A model generated the notes under the pieces. It had not been told where the DNA came from. It saw only the letters and a program-made list of their open reading frames with translations, and did not search any database. A stretch of 64,000 bases of DNA. It comes from Elusimicrobiota bacterium (GTDB lineage: Bacteria; Elusimicrobiota; Elusimicrobia; UBA1565). Position numbers and translations under genes: made by a program. Positions 15,444 through 27,184 of this stretch are shown here, one piece after another; the stretch's first letter is position 1, and each line of letters opens with the position of its first letter. Location: NCBI GenBank assembly GCA_041660925.1, contig JBAZVI010000004.1:186001-250000 (forward strand), given 5' to 3'.

Positions 15444-16024
15444 GACACTCCTCCGCCCGTCTTCGAGAACCGTTCGAACTCCCGCCTCAAAAGCAGCCGT
15501 CCCTGGTGCACCCTGGACCGGACCGTCCCGACGGGACAGCCCAGGACCTCCGCGATCCCGTCGTACGACATGCCCTCGATGTCGCAGAGGGCCACGGCGG
15601 CCCGATAATGGACCGGAAGAGCGTCGAGGGCCCGCTGCAGCAGCGTCTCCCGCTCGCGCCGGAGCAGGGCCTCGATCGGCTCCTTGTCGGTCCCCGGGAG
15701 GATCTCCTCCCAGGCCGTCTCCTCGACCGGGGGCGGCGCGTCGAGCGAGACGCTGTGCCCGTGCTCGTAGCGCCGCACGCGGTCCAGGAAGACGTTGTGC
15801 AGGATCCGGTGGACCCAGGCGTCGAAGGGCTTCGCGGGGTCGTAGCGGCCCCTGTGCGCGAACGCCCGGGCGAACGCCTCCTGCACCAGGTCGCGAGCGT
15901 CCTGCTCGTTCCCGGAGAGCCGGTAAGCGAAGTTGTAGGCCTTGTCGGCGCAGCGCCGGATGAGGTCCGCGAACTGCTTCGCCTCTTCCGGCCGCGCCGG
16001 GGCCGCGGGATCGTCCATCATCAT
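15440..16024 (-). CDS. ECF-type RNA polymerase sigma factor (RpoE-like)
   Basis: 194 residues with sigma region 2 (ARDLVQEAFARAFAHRGRYD, then PFDAWVHRILHNVFLDRVRR) and region 4 (ALPVHYRAAVALCDIEGMSY then VLGCPVGTVRSRVHQGRLLL). It is a group 4 sigma factor for an extracytoplasmic response, encoded with its zinc-finger anti-sigma factor and an RseB-like sensor. A candidate self-recognised promoter lies upstream at 16052-16078. The start is one of three in-frame ATGs (MMMDD); the first is given. Confidence 0.92.
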   Translation of the reverse strand: MMMDDPAAPARPEEAKQFADLIRRCADKAYNFAYRLSGNEQDARDLVQEAFARAFAHRGRYDPAKPFDAWVHRILHNVFLDRVRRYEHGHSVSLDAPPPVEETAWEEILPGTDKEPIEALLRRERETLLQRALDALPVHYRAAVALCDIEGMSYDGIAEVLGCPVGTVRSRVHQGRLLLRREFERFSKTGGGVS

Positions 16025-16051
16025 CCCCTCACCGTCTCCCTATCTAATACG

Positions 16052-16078
16052 GACGGGCGCCGGGAAGGTTCGAAGTCC
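16052..16078 (-). promoter_or_regulatory. Candidate ECF-type autoregulatory promoter
   Basis: On the minus strand GGACTT (16078-16073) and CGTC (16055-16052) are 17 bp apart, close to the general ECF pattern GGAAC-N16/17-CGTC. It lies in the 58-nt gap between yajQ and the sigma gene. Autoregulation is typical of ECF operons but is inferred here. Confidence 0.4.
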
Positions 16079-16082
16079 GCCC

Positions 16083-16580
16083 TCAGCGGTAGTTGGTGAA
16101 CTGCAGGTCGATCTTGAAGTCCTTCCCCTTGAGGAAGGCGATGGCCTGCTGAAGGGCGTCCCGCGAGCGGCTCGTGACCCGCAGCTGGTCGCCCTGGACC
16201 GAGGGCTGGACCTTGAGCCCCGACTTCTTGATCTCGGCGACGATCTCCCGGGCCTTGTCCGAGGGGATGCCCTGGGTGATCTTCACGACCTGCCGGGCGC
16301 GTCCGCCGAGCGAGGATTCGGCCTTCTGGGGGTCGAAGTTCTTGAGCGGGATCCCGCGCTTGGCCAGGCGGGCGGCGAGCACGTCGAAGAGCGCTCTGAG
16401 CTTGAACTCGTCGGAGGATTCCAGCACGAGCTGGGACTCCTTCTCCTGGAGCGTGATGCCGGAGCCCGTGTCCTTGAAGTCGTAGCGGTTGACGATCTCC
16501 TTGAGGGCGGTCTGGACCCCCTCGCTGACGAACTGCATGTTCACCTTGCTCACGACGTCGAACGACGATTCGTCGGCCAT
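16083..16580 (-). CDS. yajQ: YajQ-family nucleotide-binding protein
   Basis: 165 residues starting MADESSFDVVSKVNMQ, the usual YajQ N-terminus, after a strong GGAGG site 6 nt upstream. It has two ferredoxin-like halves, with conserved ALKEIVNRYDFKDTGSGI and the C-terminal DFKIDLQFTNYR end. Some YajQ proteins bind cyclic di-GMP or act as small-nucleotide effectors; that role is not evident here. The gene is between hutU and the ECF sigma operon, all on the minus strand. Confidence 0.93.
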   Translation of the reverse strand: MADESSFDVVSKVNMQFVSEGVQTALKEIVNRYDFKDTGSGITLQEKESQLVLESSDEFKLRALFDVLAARLAKRGIPLKNFDPQKAESSLGGRARQVVKITQGIPSDKAREIVAEIKKSGLKVQPSVQGDQLRVTSRSRDALQQAIAFLKGKDFKIDLQFTNYR

Positions 16581-16601
16581 AAGTTCCTCCGTTATCACCT
16601 C

Positions 16602-16654
16602 CCCTCTCCCGCCACGCGGGAGAGGGGGCGGGGGTGAGGGGGCCGAAGGCCCCC
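16602..16654. repeat. Two GC hairpins between hutU and yajQ
   Basis: First stem CCCTCTCCCG/CGGGAGAGGG (16602-16626, 5-nt loop); second stem GGGGGCC/GGCCCCC (16638-16654, 3-nt loop). No T tract follows on either strand, so rho-independent termination is doubtful. Similar CCCTC/GGGAG-type words are seen in other gaps of this window. Confidence 0.6.
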
Positions 16655-16684
16655 CTCTCCCGCCCCATACCCCGACACGCGACG

Positions 16685-18346
<1,662 letters not shown>

Positions 18347-18480
18347 GTCACGGTGCTCCTTCCGTTCCATCGCTCTTCCTCACTGCCCTCCCCCTTCGGG
18401 AGTGCGAGCTCTCAGCTTCCTTGCTGCGCTCGCTCCCGGCGCCGAAGGCGGCGGCGAGGGGCAGTATAAGGCGTTCTTCC

Positions 18481-19050
18481 TTACAACTTCAGCAGGTCCT
18501 CCAGCGTCCGGACCTCTTTGGTCTTCTTGAAATCGGCGAGGAAGCGCTCGAAGACCTGGCGGAGCAGGTCGGCGTCGCGGCCCGCCCGGTGCGCGCCCGC
18601 CGCGTCGAGGCCGTAGTGGGAGACGATGGCCCCGAGCCGGTTCGAGGGGAAGCGGTAGTGCTTGCGCGCCCAGCGCAGGGTGTCGAGCACGTGGACCTTC
18701 GGCATCTCCCGCCCCGCGTAGCGGAACTCGGAGGCGAGGAAGCCCAGGTCGAAGTTCGCGTTGTGTCCGACGAAGACCGCGTCCGCGAGCAGGCCCTCGA
18801 CCGCGTCGGCCAGGTCCGCGAAGCGGGGCTGGCCGGACACCATCTCGTCGGTGATGCCGTGCACCATGCGCGCGCCGAAGTCGATGGGACAGCCGGGGTC
18901 GACGAGGCGGCAGAAGGACTCCAGGGTCTTCCCGGCGCGGACCTTCAGCACGGCGATCTCGCAGACGCGCCCTCCGCTCTTCGGGGACAGGCCGGTGGTC
19001 TCGGTGTCCACGAAGGCGAAGGCGACGTCGTCGATGGCCTGGGCGCTCAC
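18481..19050 (-). CDS. DnaQ-like 3'-5' exonuclease (DEDDh)
   Basis: 189 residues from a GTG start. The three exonuclease motifs are intact: ExoI FVDTETTGLSP, ExoII VGHNANFDLGFL and ExoIII HRAGRDADLL (DEDDh histidine). No polymerase or UvrC domain is attached, so it may be the epsilon proofreading subunit or a stand-alone repair or RNA exonuclease. It is separated by 7 nt from the upstream cyclase gene and probably co-transcribed with it. Confidence 0.88.
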   Translation of the reverse strand: MSAQAIDDVAFAFVDTETTGLSPKSGGRVCEIAVLKVRAGKTLESFCRLVDPGCPIDFGARMVHGITDEMVSGQPRFADLADAVEGLLADAVFVGHNANFDLGFLASEFRYAGREMPKVHVLDTLRWARKHYRFPSNRLGAIVSHYGLDAAGAHRAGRDADLLRQVFERFLADFKKTKEVRTLEDLLKL

Positions 19051-19057
19051 GCGTCCC

Positions 19058-21142
19058 CTATTTCGACGTCAGGTTGAACACCCCGTCCCAGTCGGCGGGC
19101 GGCGGGACCTTGAGGTAGTCGGAGCAGGTGCTGACATAGAGCTTCGCCGGCTTGTCCCCGGGCAGGACCTTGAGGACGCCCTCGAAGGCCTCCTTGGCCT
19201 TCGCGAAGTCGCGCTTCGCGTAAAGCTCGAGCCCGCGGTTGTACTCCGGAAGCGCCTTCTGCCACTCGGGCTTGAGCGCGCCCTTCTTGGCGAGCAGCTC
19301 GTAGACCTTGATGGGGATGGCCTTGCCGACGACGCGCACGCGGCCGAGCTCGCGGCCCTCGACCGCCGTCTTCGCCTCCTCGTAGGTGCTCTCGCTGGCC
19401 ATGACGGTGGAGCCGAAGAACTTGTTGGCCCCTTCCAGACGGCTGGCGAGGTTCACGTCGTCGCCGAGCACCGTGTAGGCGAGCTTGCGCGCGGAGCCCG
19501 TGTTGCCGACGACGACCTCTCCCGAGTTCAGGCCGATGCGCACGGCCGGCTTCTCGGGGATGCTCGGGTCCACGTAGCTCTGGTTCAGGCGTTCGATGAC
19601 CTCGAGGCACTCCACGGCCGCGGTGCAGGCGTGCACGCGGTGGCCGGGGGTGTCGAGCGGGGCGTTCCAGAAGGCCATGATGCAGTCGCCGATGTACTTG
19701 TCGACGACGCCGTGGTTGCGCAGGATGGTGTCGGTGAGGTCGGTGAGGTAGGTGTTGAGGAACTTGATGAGGTCCTCGGGGGTCATCTTCTCCGAGATCG
19801 TCGTGAAGTGGGCGATGTCGAGGAAGAACACGGTCATGTCGCGCTTGTCGCCGCCGAGCCGGATCTTGGTCGGGTCCTTGACCAGGATGTCGACGACCTC
19901 GGGGGAGACGTACTGGCCGAACATCGCGCGCACCTCGCGCTTCTGCTTCTCCTCCATGAGCGCGCGGTGGATGATGAGCACGATGAAGGTCCCGGTCAGC
20001 GCGAGCAGCGGCGAGTAGAAGTCCACGCGGTAGAGGGCGTGGAACGCCCCCCAGCTCGCCGCGCCCCAGAGCGCGAGGAGGCCCATGAACGCGAGCGCCG
20101 AGTTCAGGAGGTTGAGGTGGATGAGCTGGTAGGCGATCGCGCCCAAAAGGACGATCAGCAGCAGCGACGCCCACAGGGGGACCGTCCGGAAGTAGCGGTC
20201 GTTGAGGACGTTGTCGATGAGGTTGGCGTGCGTCTCGACCCCGGGCGCCTGCCCGTCGAACGCCGTCGGGAAGTGGTCGTAGTAGCCGAGCGTCGTGGAG
20301 CCGATCAGCGTGATGCCGCCCTTGAGCGCCTCCCGCTCCTGGGCGTCGAGCTTGTCCTCGATGATCTTCCAGGCCGGGATGCGCTTGATCCCGTATTCCA
20401 TCACCATGATGTCGCTCTCGACGCCGTTGGCGTCGCGGCTGCGCATGGCGACGCGCTCCTGCTGGCCGCGGACGTTGAGCGCGACGAAGTTGCCGAGACT
20501 CTTCAGGTACGAGTCCACCGGCTTGCCCTCGAAGATCGAGAGGACCTTCACGCCGAGGGTGGGGAGCCGTTCCGCGTCCTGCGCCCAGCCGTCGCTCATC
20601 GCCGTGGGGGAGCGTCCGACCATCAGCGGGACGTTGCGCACGCTGCCGTCGTTGTCGATGAAGGGCTGCGTCACCAGCCCGACGGACTTGGCCACGGCCT
20701 TCAGCCCCGGGAAGGGATAGAGGAAGTTGTTCTGGTTCAGCGTCCCCGGGTCCACGCCGATCGCGTGGACGATCCGGTCGCCGTACCTCTTCGTCACCCG
20801 GATGAGCGCCTGGTCCTCCGCCGGCCGCGAGGGGTCGAAGAACATGACGTCGACGCCGACGACCTTGACGCCGTTCCTGAAGAGCCCGTCGAAGAGCTTC
20901 TCGTAGACGCTGCGCGGCCAGGGGAACTGCCCGATCTTCTTAAGAGAGGTGTCGTCGAGCGTCACGATGCGGACGCGGGCGTCGGCCTGCTCCATCCCGC
21001 GCATGCGGTAGAGCGTGTCCATCCACTTGTCGTCGAGTCCGGCGAACACCCGGAGGATCTGGAGGAGGCTGAGCAGCAGGATCCAGCCGACGGTGAAGCG
21101 CACGGGGAACCGGGATTTCTCAGCCTTCTTCTCTTCAGCCAT
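19058..21142 (-). CDS. CHASE2-domain class III adenylate/guanylate cyclase
   Basis: 694 residues. An N-terminal membrane helix (VGWILLLSLLQILRVF) is followed by an extracytoplasmic CHASE2 sensor (about 40-310: RIVTLDDTSLKKIGQFPWPR, VVGVDVMFFDPSRP). Three membrane helices follow (about 330-405) and then a class III cyclase domain (about 435-620). Both metal aspartates are visible (FFLDIAHFT and YIGDCIMAFW), as is LGDDVNLASRLEG. The C-terminal 70 residues look TPR-like (YNRGLELYAKRDFAKAKEAF). ATP or GTP preference is not certain. The CHASE2 layout resembles the kinase at 28.7-32.3 kb. Confidence 0.92.
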   Translation of the reverse strand: MAEEKKAEKSRFPVRFTVGWILLLSLLQILRVFAGLDDKWMDTLYRMRGMEQADARVRIVTLDDTSLKKIGQFPWPRSVYEKLFDGLFRNGVKVVGVDVMFFDPSRPAEDQALIRVTKRYGDRIVHAIGVDPGTLNQNNFLYPFPGLKAVAKSVGLVTQPFIDNDGSVRNVPLMVGRSPTAMSDGWAQDAERLPTLGVKVLSIFEGKPVDSYLKSLGNFVALNVRGQQERVAMRSRDANGVESDIMVMEYGIKRIPAWKIIEDKLDAQEREALKGGITLIGSTTLGYYDHFPTAFDGQAPGVETHANLIDNVLNDRYFRTVPLWASLLLIVLLGAIAYQLIHLNLLNSALAFMGLLALWGAASWGAFHALYRVDFYSPLLALTGTFIVLIIHRALMEEKQKREVRAMFGQYVSPEVVDILVKDPTKIRLGGDKRDMTVFFLDIAHFTTISEKMTPEDLIKFLNTYLTDLTDTILRNHGVVDKYIGDCIMAFWNAPLDTPGHRVHACTAAVECLEVIERLNQSYVDPSIPEKPAVRIGLNSGEVVVGNTGSARKLAYTVLGDDVNLASRLEGANKFFGSTVMASESTYEEAKTAVEGRELGRVRVVGKAIPIKVYELLAKKGALKPEWQKALPEYNRGLELYAKRDFAKAKEAFEGVLKVLPGDKPAKLYVSTCSDYLKVPPPADWDGVFNLTSK

Positions 21143-21178
21143 GATCCGCTCCTGGATATCCGAGGGTGCTCGACGACT

Positions 21179-21907
21179 TCAGAGTCCCGTCCCGGCGAAG
21201 AGGCGCCCCCAGCCGGCGGTGTAGGAGAGCGCCCACGAGGTGAAGCGTCCGAACCAGCCCGCCGCCAGCAGGAGGCCGAGCGCGGCGAGCAGGACGCCGG
21301 TCGCCTTCTCGACGGCCGGCAGGTACGGGCCCACGCGCTTGAGCGCGCGGGAGAAGCGCTCGACGGCGAGCGCGCAGAGCAGCAGCGGCACGGCGAAGCC
21401 CGCGGAGTAGGCGGAGAGCAGGAGGACGCCCTGCCCGACGGAGCCCTCGCGGGAGGCCATGATGAGGATGCCGGCGAGCACCGGACCCACGCAGGGCGTC
21501 CAGCCCGCGGCGAAGGCGGCGCCCACGAGCACGGAGCCGAGGAAGCCGGCCGGCTTGTCCTGGAAGCGGAAGCGGGCGTCGCGGTAGAGGAACGCGGCCT
21601 TGAGCAGGCCGAGCATCCAGAGCCCGAGCAGGAGCAGGACGACGCCGCCGACGCGCTCGATCCAGGCGCGGTGCGCCATCAGCGCGCCCCCGGCCGCCGA
21701 GGCCGAGGCGCCCAGGGCGATGAAGACCAGCGAGAAGCCCAGGATGAAGAACCCCGAATGGACCAGGGTCGTGCGCCGCGAGCCCTGGCGCAGCAGCCCC
21801 TCGTAGGTCGTCCCCGTGAGATAGGCGAGGTAGACCGGGATGAGCGGAAGGACGCAGGGCGAGAAGAAGCTCAGCGTCCCCGCCCCGAAAGCGATCCCCA
21901 GATTCAT
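21179..21907 (-). CDS. ccdA: CcdA-type cytochrome c biogenesis / thiol-disulfide membrane transporter
   Basis: 242 residues, six or seven membrane helices. The two redox cysteines are in the signature segments SFFSPCVLPLIPVYL and AAGWTPCVGPVLAG. CcdA proteins move reducing equivalents from cytoplasmic thioredoxin to the outside for cytochrome c maturation or disulfide isomerisation. The open frame extends far upstream, but the ATG at 21907 matches the family N-terminus (MNLGIAFGAGTLSFFSPC). It overlaps the sucD stop (ATGA), so it is translationally coupled to a TCA-cycle gene, an unusual pairing. Confidence 0.92.
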   Translation of the reverse strand: MNLGIAFGAGTLSFFSPCVLPLIPVYLAYLTGTTYEGLLRQGSRRTTLVHSGFFILGFSLVFIALGASASAAGGALMAHRAWIERVGGVVLLLLGLWMLGLLKAAFLYRDARFRFQDKPAGFLGSVLVGAAFAAGWTPCVGPVLAGILIMASREGSVGQGVLLLSAYSAGFAVPLLLCALAVERFSRALKRVGPYLPAVEKATGVLLAALGLLLAAGWFGRFTSWALSYTAGWGRLFAGTGL

Positions 21908-22796
21908 GCGCGCACCCCCGGCAGGGTCTCGGCCACCGCGGCGCCGATGCCGCTGAGGTTGTCGACGACCCGGATGCCGACGCGCGCGAGCGCCTCGACC
22001 TTCGAGGCGTGCGTGCCGGCCCCTCCTTCGATGATGGCCCCGGCGTGGCCCATGCGGCGGCCGGGCGGGGCGGTCTTCCCGGCGACGAAGGCGAAGACGG
22101 GCTTGTGCATGTGCTTCTTGAAGAACTCCGCCGCCTCCTCCTCCGCCGAGCCGCCGATCTCGCCGATGAGGACGGCGGCCCGCGTCTCCTCGTCCGCCTC
22201 GAAGAGCCGGAGGATGTCGGTGAAGCTCGAGCCGGCGATGGGGTCGCCCCCGATGCCGACCACCGTAGACTGGCCGATGCCGAGCCCGGTGAGCTGCCAG
22301 ACGGCCTCGTAGGTGAGCGTGCCGGAGCGGGAGACGACGCCGACCGGTCCGGGCTTGTGGATGTAGCCGGGCATGATGCCGGCCTTGCACTGCCCGGGGG
22401 TGATGACGCCGGGGCAGTTGGGGCCCACGAGACGGACCGTCCGTCCCGCCGCCTCGCGCTCGCGCAGGACGCGCTTGACCCGGGCCATGTCGAGGACCGG
22501 GATGCCCTCGGTGATGCAGATGACCGTCCGGATCCCCGCGTCGACGGCCTCGAGGATGGAGTCGGCCGCGGCGGGCGGAGGCACGAAGATGAGCGAGACG
22601 TCCGCGCCGGCGAGCTTCACGGCGTCGACGGCGGTGTCGTAGACCGGGACGCCGAGATGCGTCGTCTTGCCCTTGCCGGGCGTCAGGCCCGCGACGACGC
22701 GGCTGCCGTACTCCATGCACTGCTTCGCGTGGAAGGTGCCGGTGGAGCCGGTGAGCCCGTGGACGACGATGCGGGAGTCCCTGTTCAGCAGGATGC

Positions 22797-22800
<4 letters not shown>
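21904..22800 (-). CDS. sucD: Succinyl-CoA synthetase alpha subunit
   Basis: 298 residues. The CoA-binding N-terminal Rossmann part (VVHGLTGSTGTFHAKQCMEY) and the phosphorylated active-site histidine (GRRMGHAGAI, about residue 247) are present, as is the GPNCPGVITPGQCKAGIMPG stretch. With SucC it interconverts succinyl-CoA and succinate with formation of ATP or GTP. The ATG overlaps the sucC stop. It is full length with all expected motifs. Confidence 0.96.
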
Positions 22801-23969
<1,169 letters not shown>

Positions 23970-24079
23970 TCGGGCCCTCGACGGACTCCTTGGTCCGATT
24001 TTTATATTATCATATTGAAAAGAGCGGCCTCCCGCCGGCCTGCACGACCGCCACGGGACGCCCGGAGCCCTTCATCGCC
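23970..24079. promoter_or_regulatory. Divergent promoter region, sucC / korA
   Basis: The only AT-rich patch here (23995-24022, with TTTTTATATTATCATATTG) lies between two genes pointing apart. Several overlapping TATATT-like -10 words are present on both strands; none can be assigned with certainty. Shared control of KorAB and SucCD would be logical. Confidence 0.5.
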
Positions 24080-25954
24080 ATGACCCCTACTAAGGAAGAG
24101 ACCGCCGGTCGGGAACCCGCCGGCAAGCCCGTAGCCGAGATCGACGCGGTCACCATCCGCTTCGCGGGAGACTCCGGCGACGGCGTCCAGCTCACGGGCA
24201 GCCAGTTCACCTCCGCGACCGCCTCGGCCGGCAACGACCTCAGCACCCTTCCCGACTACCCGGCCGAGATCCGCGCCCCCGCGGGCAGCCTCCCCGGGGT
24301 CAGCGGCTTCCAGATCCAATTCTCCTCGCGCGAGGTGCTCACCCCCGGCGACCGGCCGCAGGTCCTCGTGGCCTTCAACCCCGCGGCGCTCAAGGTCAAC
24401 ATCAAGGAGCTCGAGCCCGGCGGGACCATCATCGCCAACCTCGACGCCTTCAAGGAGGCCAATCTCAAGAAGGCGGGCTACGAGAAGAACCCCCTCGAGG
24501 ACGGCAGCCTCTCCGCCTACCGCGTCATCCCCATCGAGATGACGACGCTCACCGAGCGCGCCCTCGCGGGCCTCGACCTCCCCCGCGCCCAGAGCGAGCG
24601 CTGCAAGAACATCTTCGCGCTCGGCATCATGTACTGGCTCTACGAGCGCCCGCTGGAGCCGACGCGCGCCTGGATCAAGAGCAAGTTCAAGAAGAACGCC
24701 GTCATCGTCGAGGCCAACCTGCGCGCCCTCGAGGCCGGCCACGCCTACGCCGAGACCACGGAGATCTTCGAGCACCACTTCCGGGTGCGCAAGGCGCCCA
24801 TCCGCCCCGGCCGCTACCGCAACGTGACCGGCAACGAGGCCGTCGCCCTCGCGCTCGTCGCGGCCGCCAAGCGGGCCGGCCGCGAGCTCTTCTACGGCTC
24901 CTACCCCATCACCCCCGCCTCGGAGGTCCTGCAGTTCCTCTCCGGCTACAAGGCCCAGCGCATCAAGGTGTTCCAGGCCGAGGACGAGATCGCCGCGGTC
25001 TGCTCGACGATCGGCGCCTCCTTCGCCGGCGCCCTCGCGGCCACCGGAACCAGCGGCCCCGGCCTCGCCCTCAAGAGCGAGGCGATGGGCCTGGCCGTGA
25101 TGACCGAGCTCCCCCTCGTCATCGTGAACGTCCAGCGCGGCGGCCCCTCGACCGGCCTGCCGACGAAGACCGAGCAGTCGGACCTCTTCCAGTGCATGTT
25201 CGGGCGCAACGGCGAGTCGCCCTGCGTCGTGCTCGCCGCCGCGACCCCCTCGGACTGCTTCGACATGACCGTCGAGGCGGCCCGTCTCGCGGTCAAATAC
25301 ATGACGCCCGTCGTCCTCCTCTCCGACGGCTACCTGGCCAACGGCTCCGAGCCCTGGCGCATCCCCGCCCTCAAGGACCTCCCGGCCTTCGAGACGCCCC
25401 CGGAGTTCGACGCCGCGAACTTCGCCCCCTACCGCCGCGACCCCAAGACGCTCTCGCGGCCCTGGGTCTCCCCGGGAAGGGCCGGCTACGAGCACCGCAT
25501 CGGCGGCCTCGAGAAGCAGGACGTCACGGGCGCGGTCAGCTACGACCCCGACAACCACGAGCACATGACCCGCCAGCGCGCCGAGAAGATCGCCCGCGTC
25601 GCCTCCGAGATCCCGCCGACGAAGGTCGTCGGCAAGGACTCCGGGAAGCTGCTCGTCGTCGGCTGGGGCTCGACCTACGGGGCGATCGCCGCGGCGGTCC
25701 AGGACCTGCAGAACGCCGGCGAGAGCGTCTCCTTCGTCCACCTGCGCCACATCCACCCGCTCCCCTCGGACCTCGCGGGGATCCTCAAGCGCTTCGAGCG
25801 GGTCCTGGTCCCCGAGATGAACCTCGGCCAGCTCCAGTTCGTCCTGCGCGCGAACTACCTCGTCCCCGCCGAGGGCCTGCACAAGATGAAGGGCCAGCCG
25901 TTCAGCGTGCGCGAGCTGCGCGAGGGCATCCTCGCCGCGCTCAGGAAGGGTTGA
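24080..25954 (+). CDS. korA: 2-oxoacid (2-oxoglutarate):ferredoxin oxidoreductase, fused gamma-alpha subunit
   Basis: 624 residues. The N-terminal gamma domain (IRFAGDSGDGVQLTGSQF, about 20-200) is fused to the alpha pyrimidine-binding domain (GNEAVALALVAAAKRAGREL onward, YGSYPITPASEVLQFLSGYK). The C-terminal transketolase-like domain ends the chain. This long KorA form pairs with a short KorB, as here (3-nt gap). It oxidatively decarboxylates a 2-oxoacid to the acyl-CoA using ferredoxin. 2-oxoglutarate is inferred from the divergent sucCD genes. An upstream in-frame ATG at 23990 is rejected because it lies in the promoter patch. Confidence 0.93.
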   Translation: MTPTKEETAGREPAGKPVAEIDAVTIRFAGDSGDGVQLTGSQFTSATASAGNDLSTLPDYPAEIRAPAGSLPGVSGFQIQFSSREVLTPGDRPQVLVAFNPAALKVNIKELEPGGTIIANLDAFKEANLKKAGYEKNPLEDGSLSAYRVIPIEMTTLTERALAGLDLPRAQSERCKNIFALGIMYWLYERPLEPTRAWIKSKFKKNAVIVEANLRALEAGHAYAETTEIFEHHFRVRKAPIRPGRYRNVTGNEAVALALVAAAKRAGRELFYGSYPITPASEVLQFLSGYKAQRIKVFQAEDEIAAVCSTIGASFAGALAATGTSGPGLALKSEAMGLAVMTELPLVIVNVQRGGPSTGLPTKTEQSDLFQCMFGRNGESPCVVLAAATPSDCFDMTVEAARLAVKYMTPVVLLSDGYLANGSEPWRIPALKDLPAFETPPEFDAANFAPYRRDPKTLSRPWVSPGRAGYEHRIGGLEKQDVTGAVSYDPDNHEHMTRQRAEKIARVASEIPPTKVVGKDSGKLLVVGWGSTYGAIAAAVQDLQNAGESVSFVHLRHIHPLPSDLAGILKRFERVLVPEMNLGQLQFVLRANYLVPAEGLHKMKGQPFSVRELREGILAALRKG

Positions 25955-25957
25955 GCC

Positions 25958-26974
25958 ATGGCCGACACTCCGACGAAGAAGCCCCTCACCCGCGCGGACT
26001 TCGCCTCCAACCAGTCCGTCCGCTGGTGCCCCGGCTGCGGAGACTTCGCGATCCTGGCCCAGGTGCAGAAGACGATGGCCGCCGTCGGCGTCGCCCGCGA
26101 GAACACCGTGTTCGTCTCGGGGATCGGCTGCTCGAGCCGCTTCCCCTACTACATGAACACCTACGGCTTCCACACCATCCACGGCCGGGCCCCCGCGATC
26201 GCCACCGGGGTCAAGCTCGCGAACCCGGACCTCACCGTCTGGGTCGTGACCGGCGACGGCGACGGACTCGCCATCGGCGGGAACCACCTCAACCACACCA
26301 TCCGCCGCAACCTCGACCTCAAGATCCTGCTCTTCAACAACCGCATCTACGGTCTCACCAAGGGCCAGTACTCGCCGACCTCGGAGAAGGGCAAGGTCAC
26401 GAAGTCCTCCCCCCACGGGACCATCGAGCCCCCGGTCAACGCCCTGCGCTTCGCGCTCGCGGCCGAGGCGACCTTCGTGGCCCGCGCGGTGGACAACGAC
26501 ATCGCGGGCATGGGCGCGGTCCTGGAGCGCGCCGCGCGCCACAAGGGCATCTCCTTCGTCGAGCTCTACCAGAACTGCGTGGTCTTCAACGACGGCGCCT
26601 ATGAGCTCTTCGAGAGCAGCGCGGTCCGCGAGGACAACGTCCTGCGCCTCGAGCAGGGCAAGCCCCTGATCTACGGGAAGAACAAGGACCGCGGCATCCG
26701 GCTCAAGAACGGACGCGCCGAGGTCGTCTCCTTCGAGCCCGGCAAGCCCCCGGCCGACCTGCTCGTCCACGACGAGAAGGCCCCGGCCGACTACCAGTAC
26801 ATGCTGACCCAGCTCGAGCCCCCGGACTTCCCCGCCCCGGTCGGCGTCTTCCGCGCGGTCTCCGCCCCGACCTACGAGGACCTCATGGAGGGCCAGTTCA
26901 AGGCCGCCGCCAAGCCCGGCGGAGAGGACGTGGAGAAGCTGCTGGCCGGGAATGAGACTTGGACCATCGACTGA
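25958..26974 (+). CDS. korB: 2-oxoacid (2-oxoglutarate):ferredoxin oxidoreductase beta subunit
   Basis: 338 residues. CPGCGDFAIL and GIGCSSRFPYYM carry cysteines conserved in KorB-type subunits, probably iron-sulfur ligands. The thiamine-diphosphate motif is GDGDGLAIGGNHLNHTIRRN, and LFNNRIYGLTKGQYSPTS follows. The start ATG lies 3 nt after the korA stop. It binds TPP and passes electrons to ferredoxin. A strong bidirectional hairpin at 27088-27128 ends the operon. Confidence 0.94.
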   Translation: MADTPTKKPLTRADFASNQSVRWCPGCGDFAILAQVQKTMAAVGVARENTVFVSGIGCSSRFPYYMNTYGFHTIHGRAPAIATGVKLANPDLTVWVVTGDGDGLAIGGNHLNHTIRRNLDLKILLFNNRIYGLTKGQYSPTSEKGKVTKSSPHGTIEPPVNALRFALAAEATFVARAVDNDIAGMGAVLERAARHKGISFVELYQNCVVFNDGAYELFESSAVREDNVLRLEQGKPLIYGKNKDRGIRLKNGRAEVVSFEPGKPPADLLVHDEKAPADYQYMLTQLEPPDFPAPVGVFRAVSAPTYEDLMEGQFKAAAKPGGEDVEKLLAGNETWTID

Positions 26975-27087
26975 ACGCCCTTCCTCACTGTCCTCCCCTA
27001 CGGAGACCGGACTAAGGGTTCCTTATGCGTCCGCTCGCGGCACTATAGGCCGGGGTGCCGCCGAGGGCAAGGTGGGGGCGAATACAT

Positions 27088-27128
27088 AAACGAACCGCCC
27101 GGGAGCGTTGCTCCCGGGCGGTTCGTTT
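27088..27128. terminator. Strong hairpin terminator between korB and the FHA gene
   Basis: A perfect 19-bp stem (27088-27106 with 27110-27128, 3-nt loop; GAACCGCCCGGGAGC side) followed by TTTTAA on the plus strand and TTTATG on the minus strand. It separates converging genes and probably stops transcripts from both sides. The rest of 26975-27184 holds no gene. Confidence 0.85.
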
Positions 27129-27184
27129 TAAGGGATTCCCCCTCCCCCTGTCCCCCTCCCGCAGGAAGGGGAGTTAAGGAAAAA

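Noticed and set aside
18761..22312. A 1183-codon plus-strand open frame over the cyclase, ccdA and sucD region.
   Set aside because: It is opposite three well-recognised genes and has a shadow-type composition rich in Val, Asp, Glu and Arg.
24002..26770. A 922-codon minus-strand open frame opposite korAB.
   Set aside because: KorA and KorB are unmistakable on the plus strand; the antisense frame has no domain.
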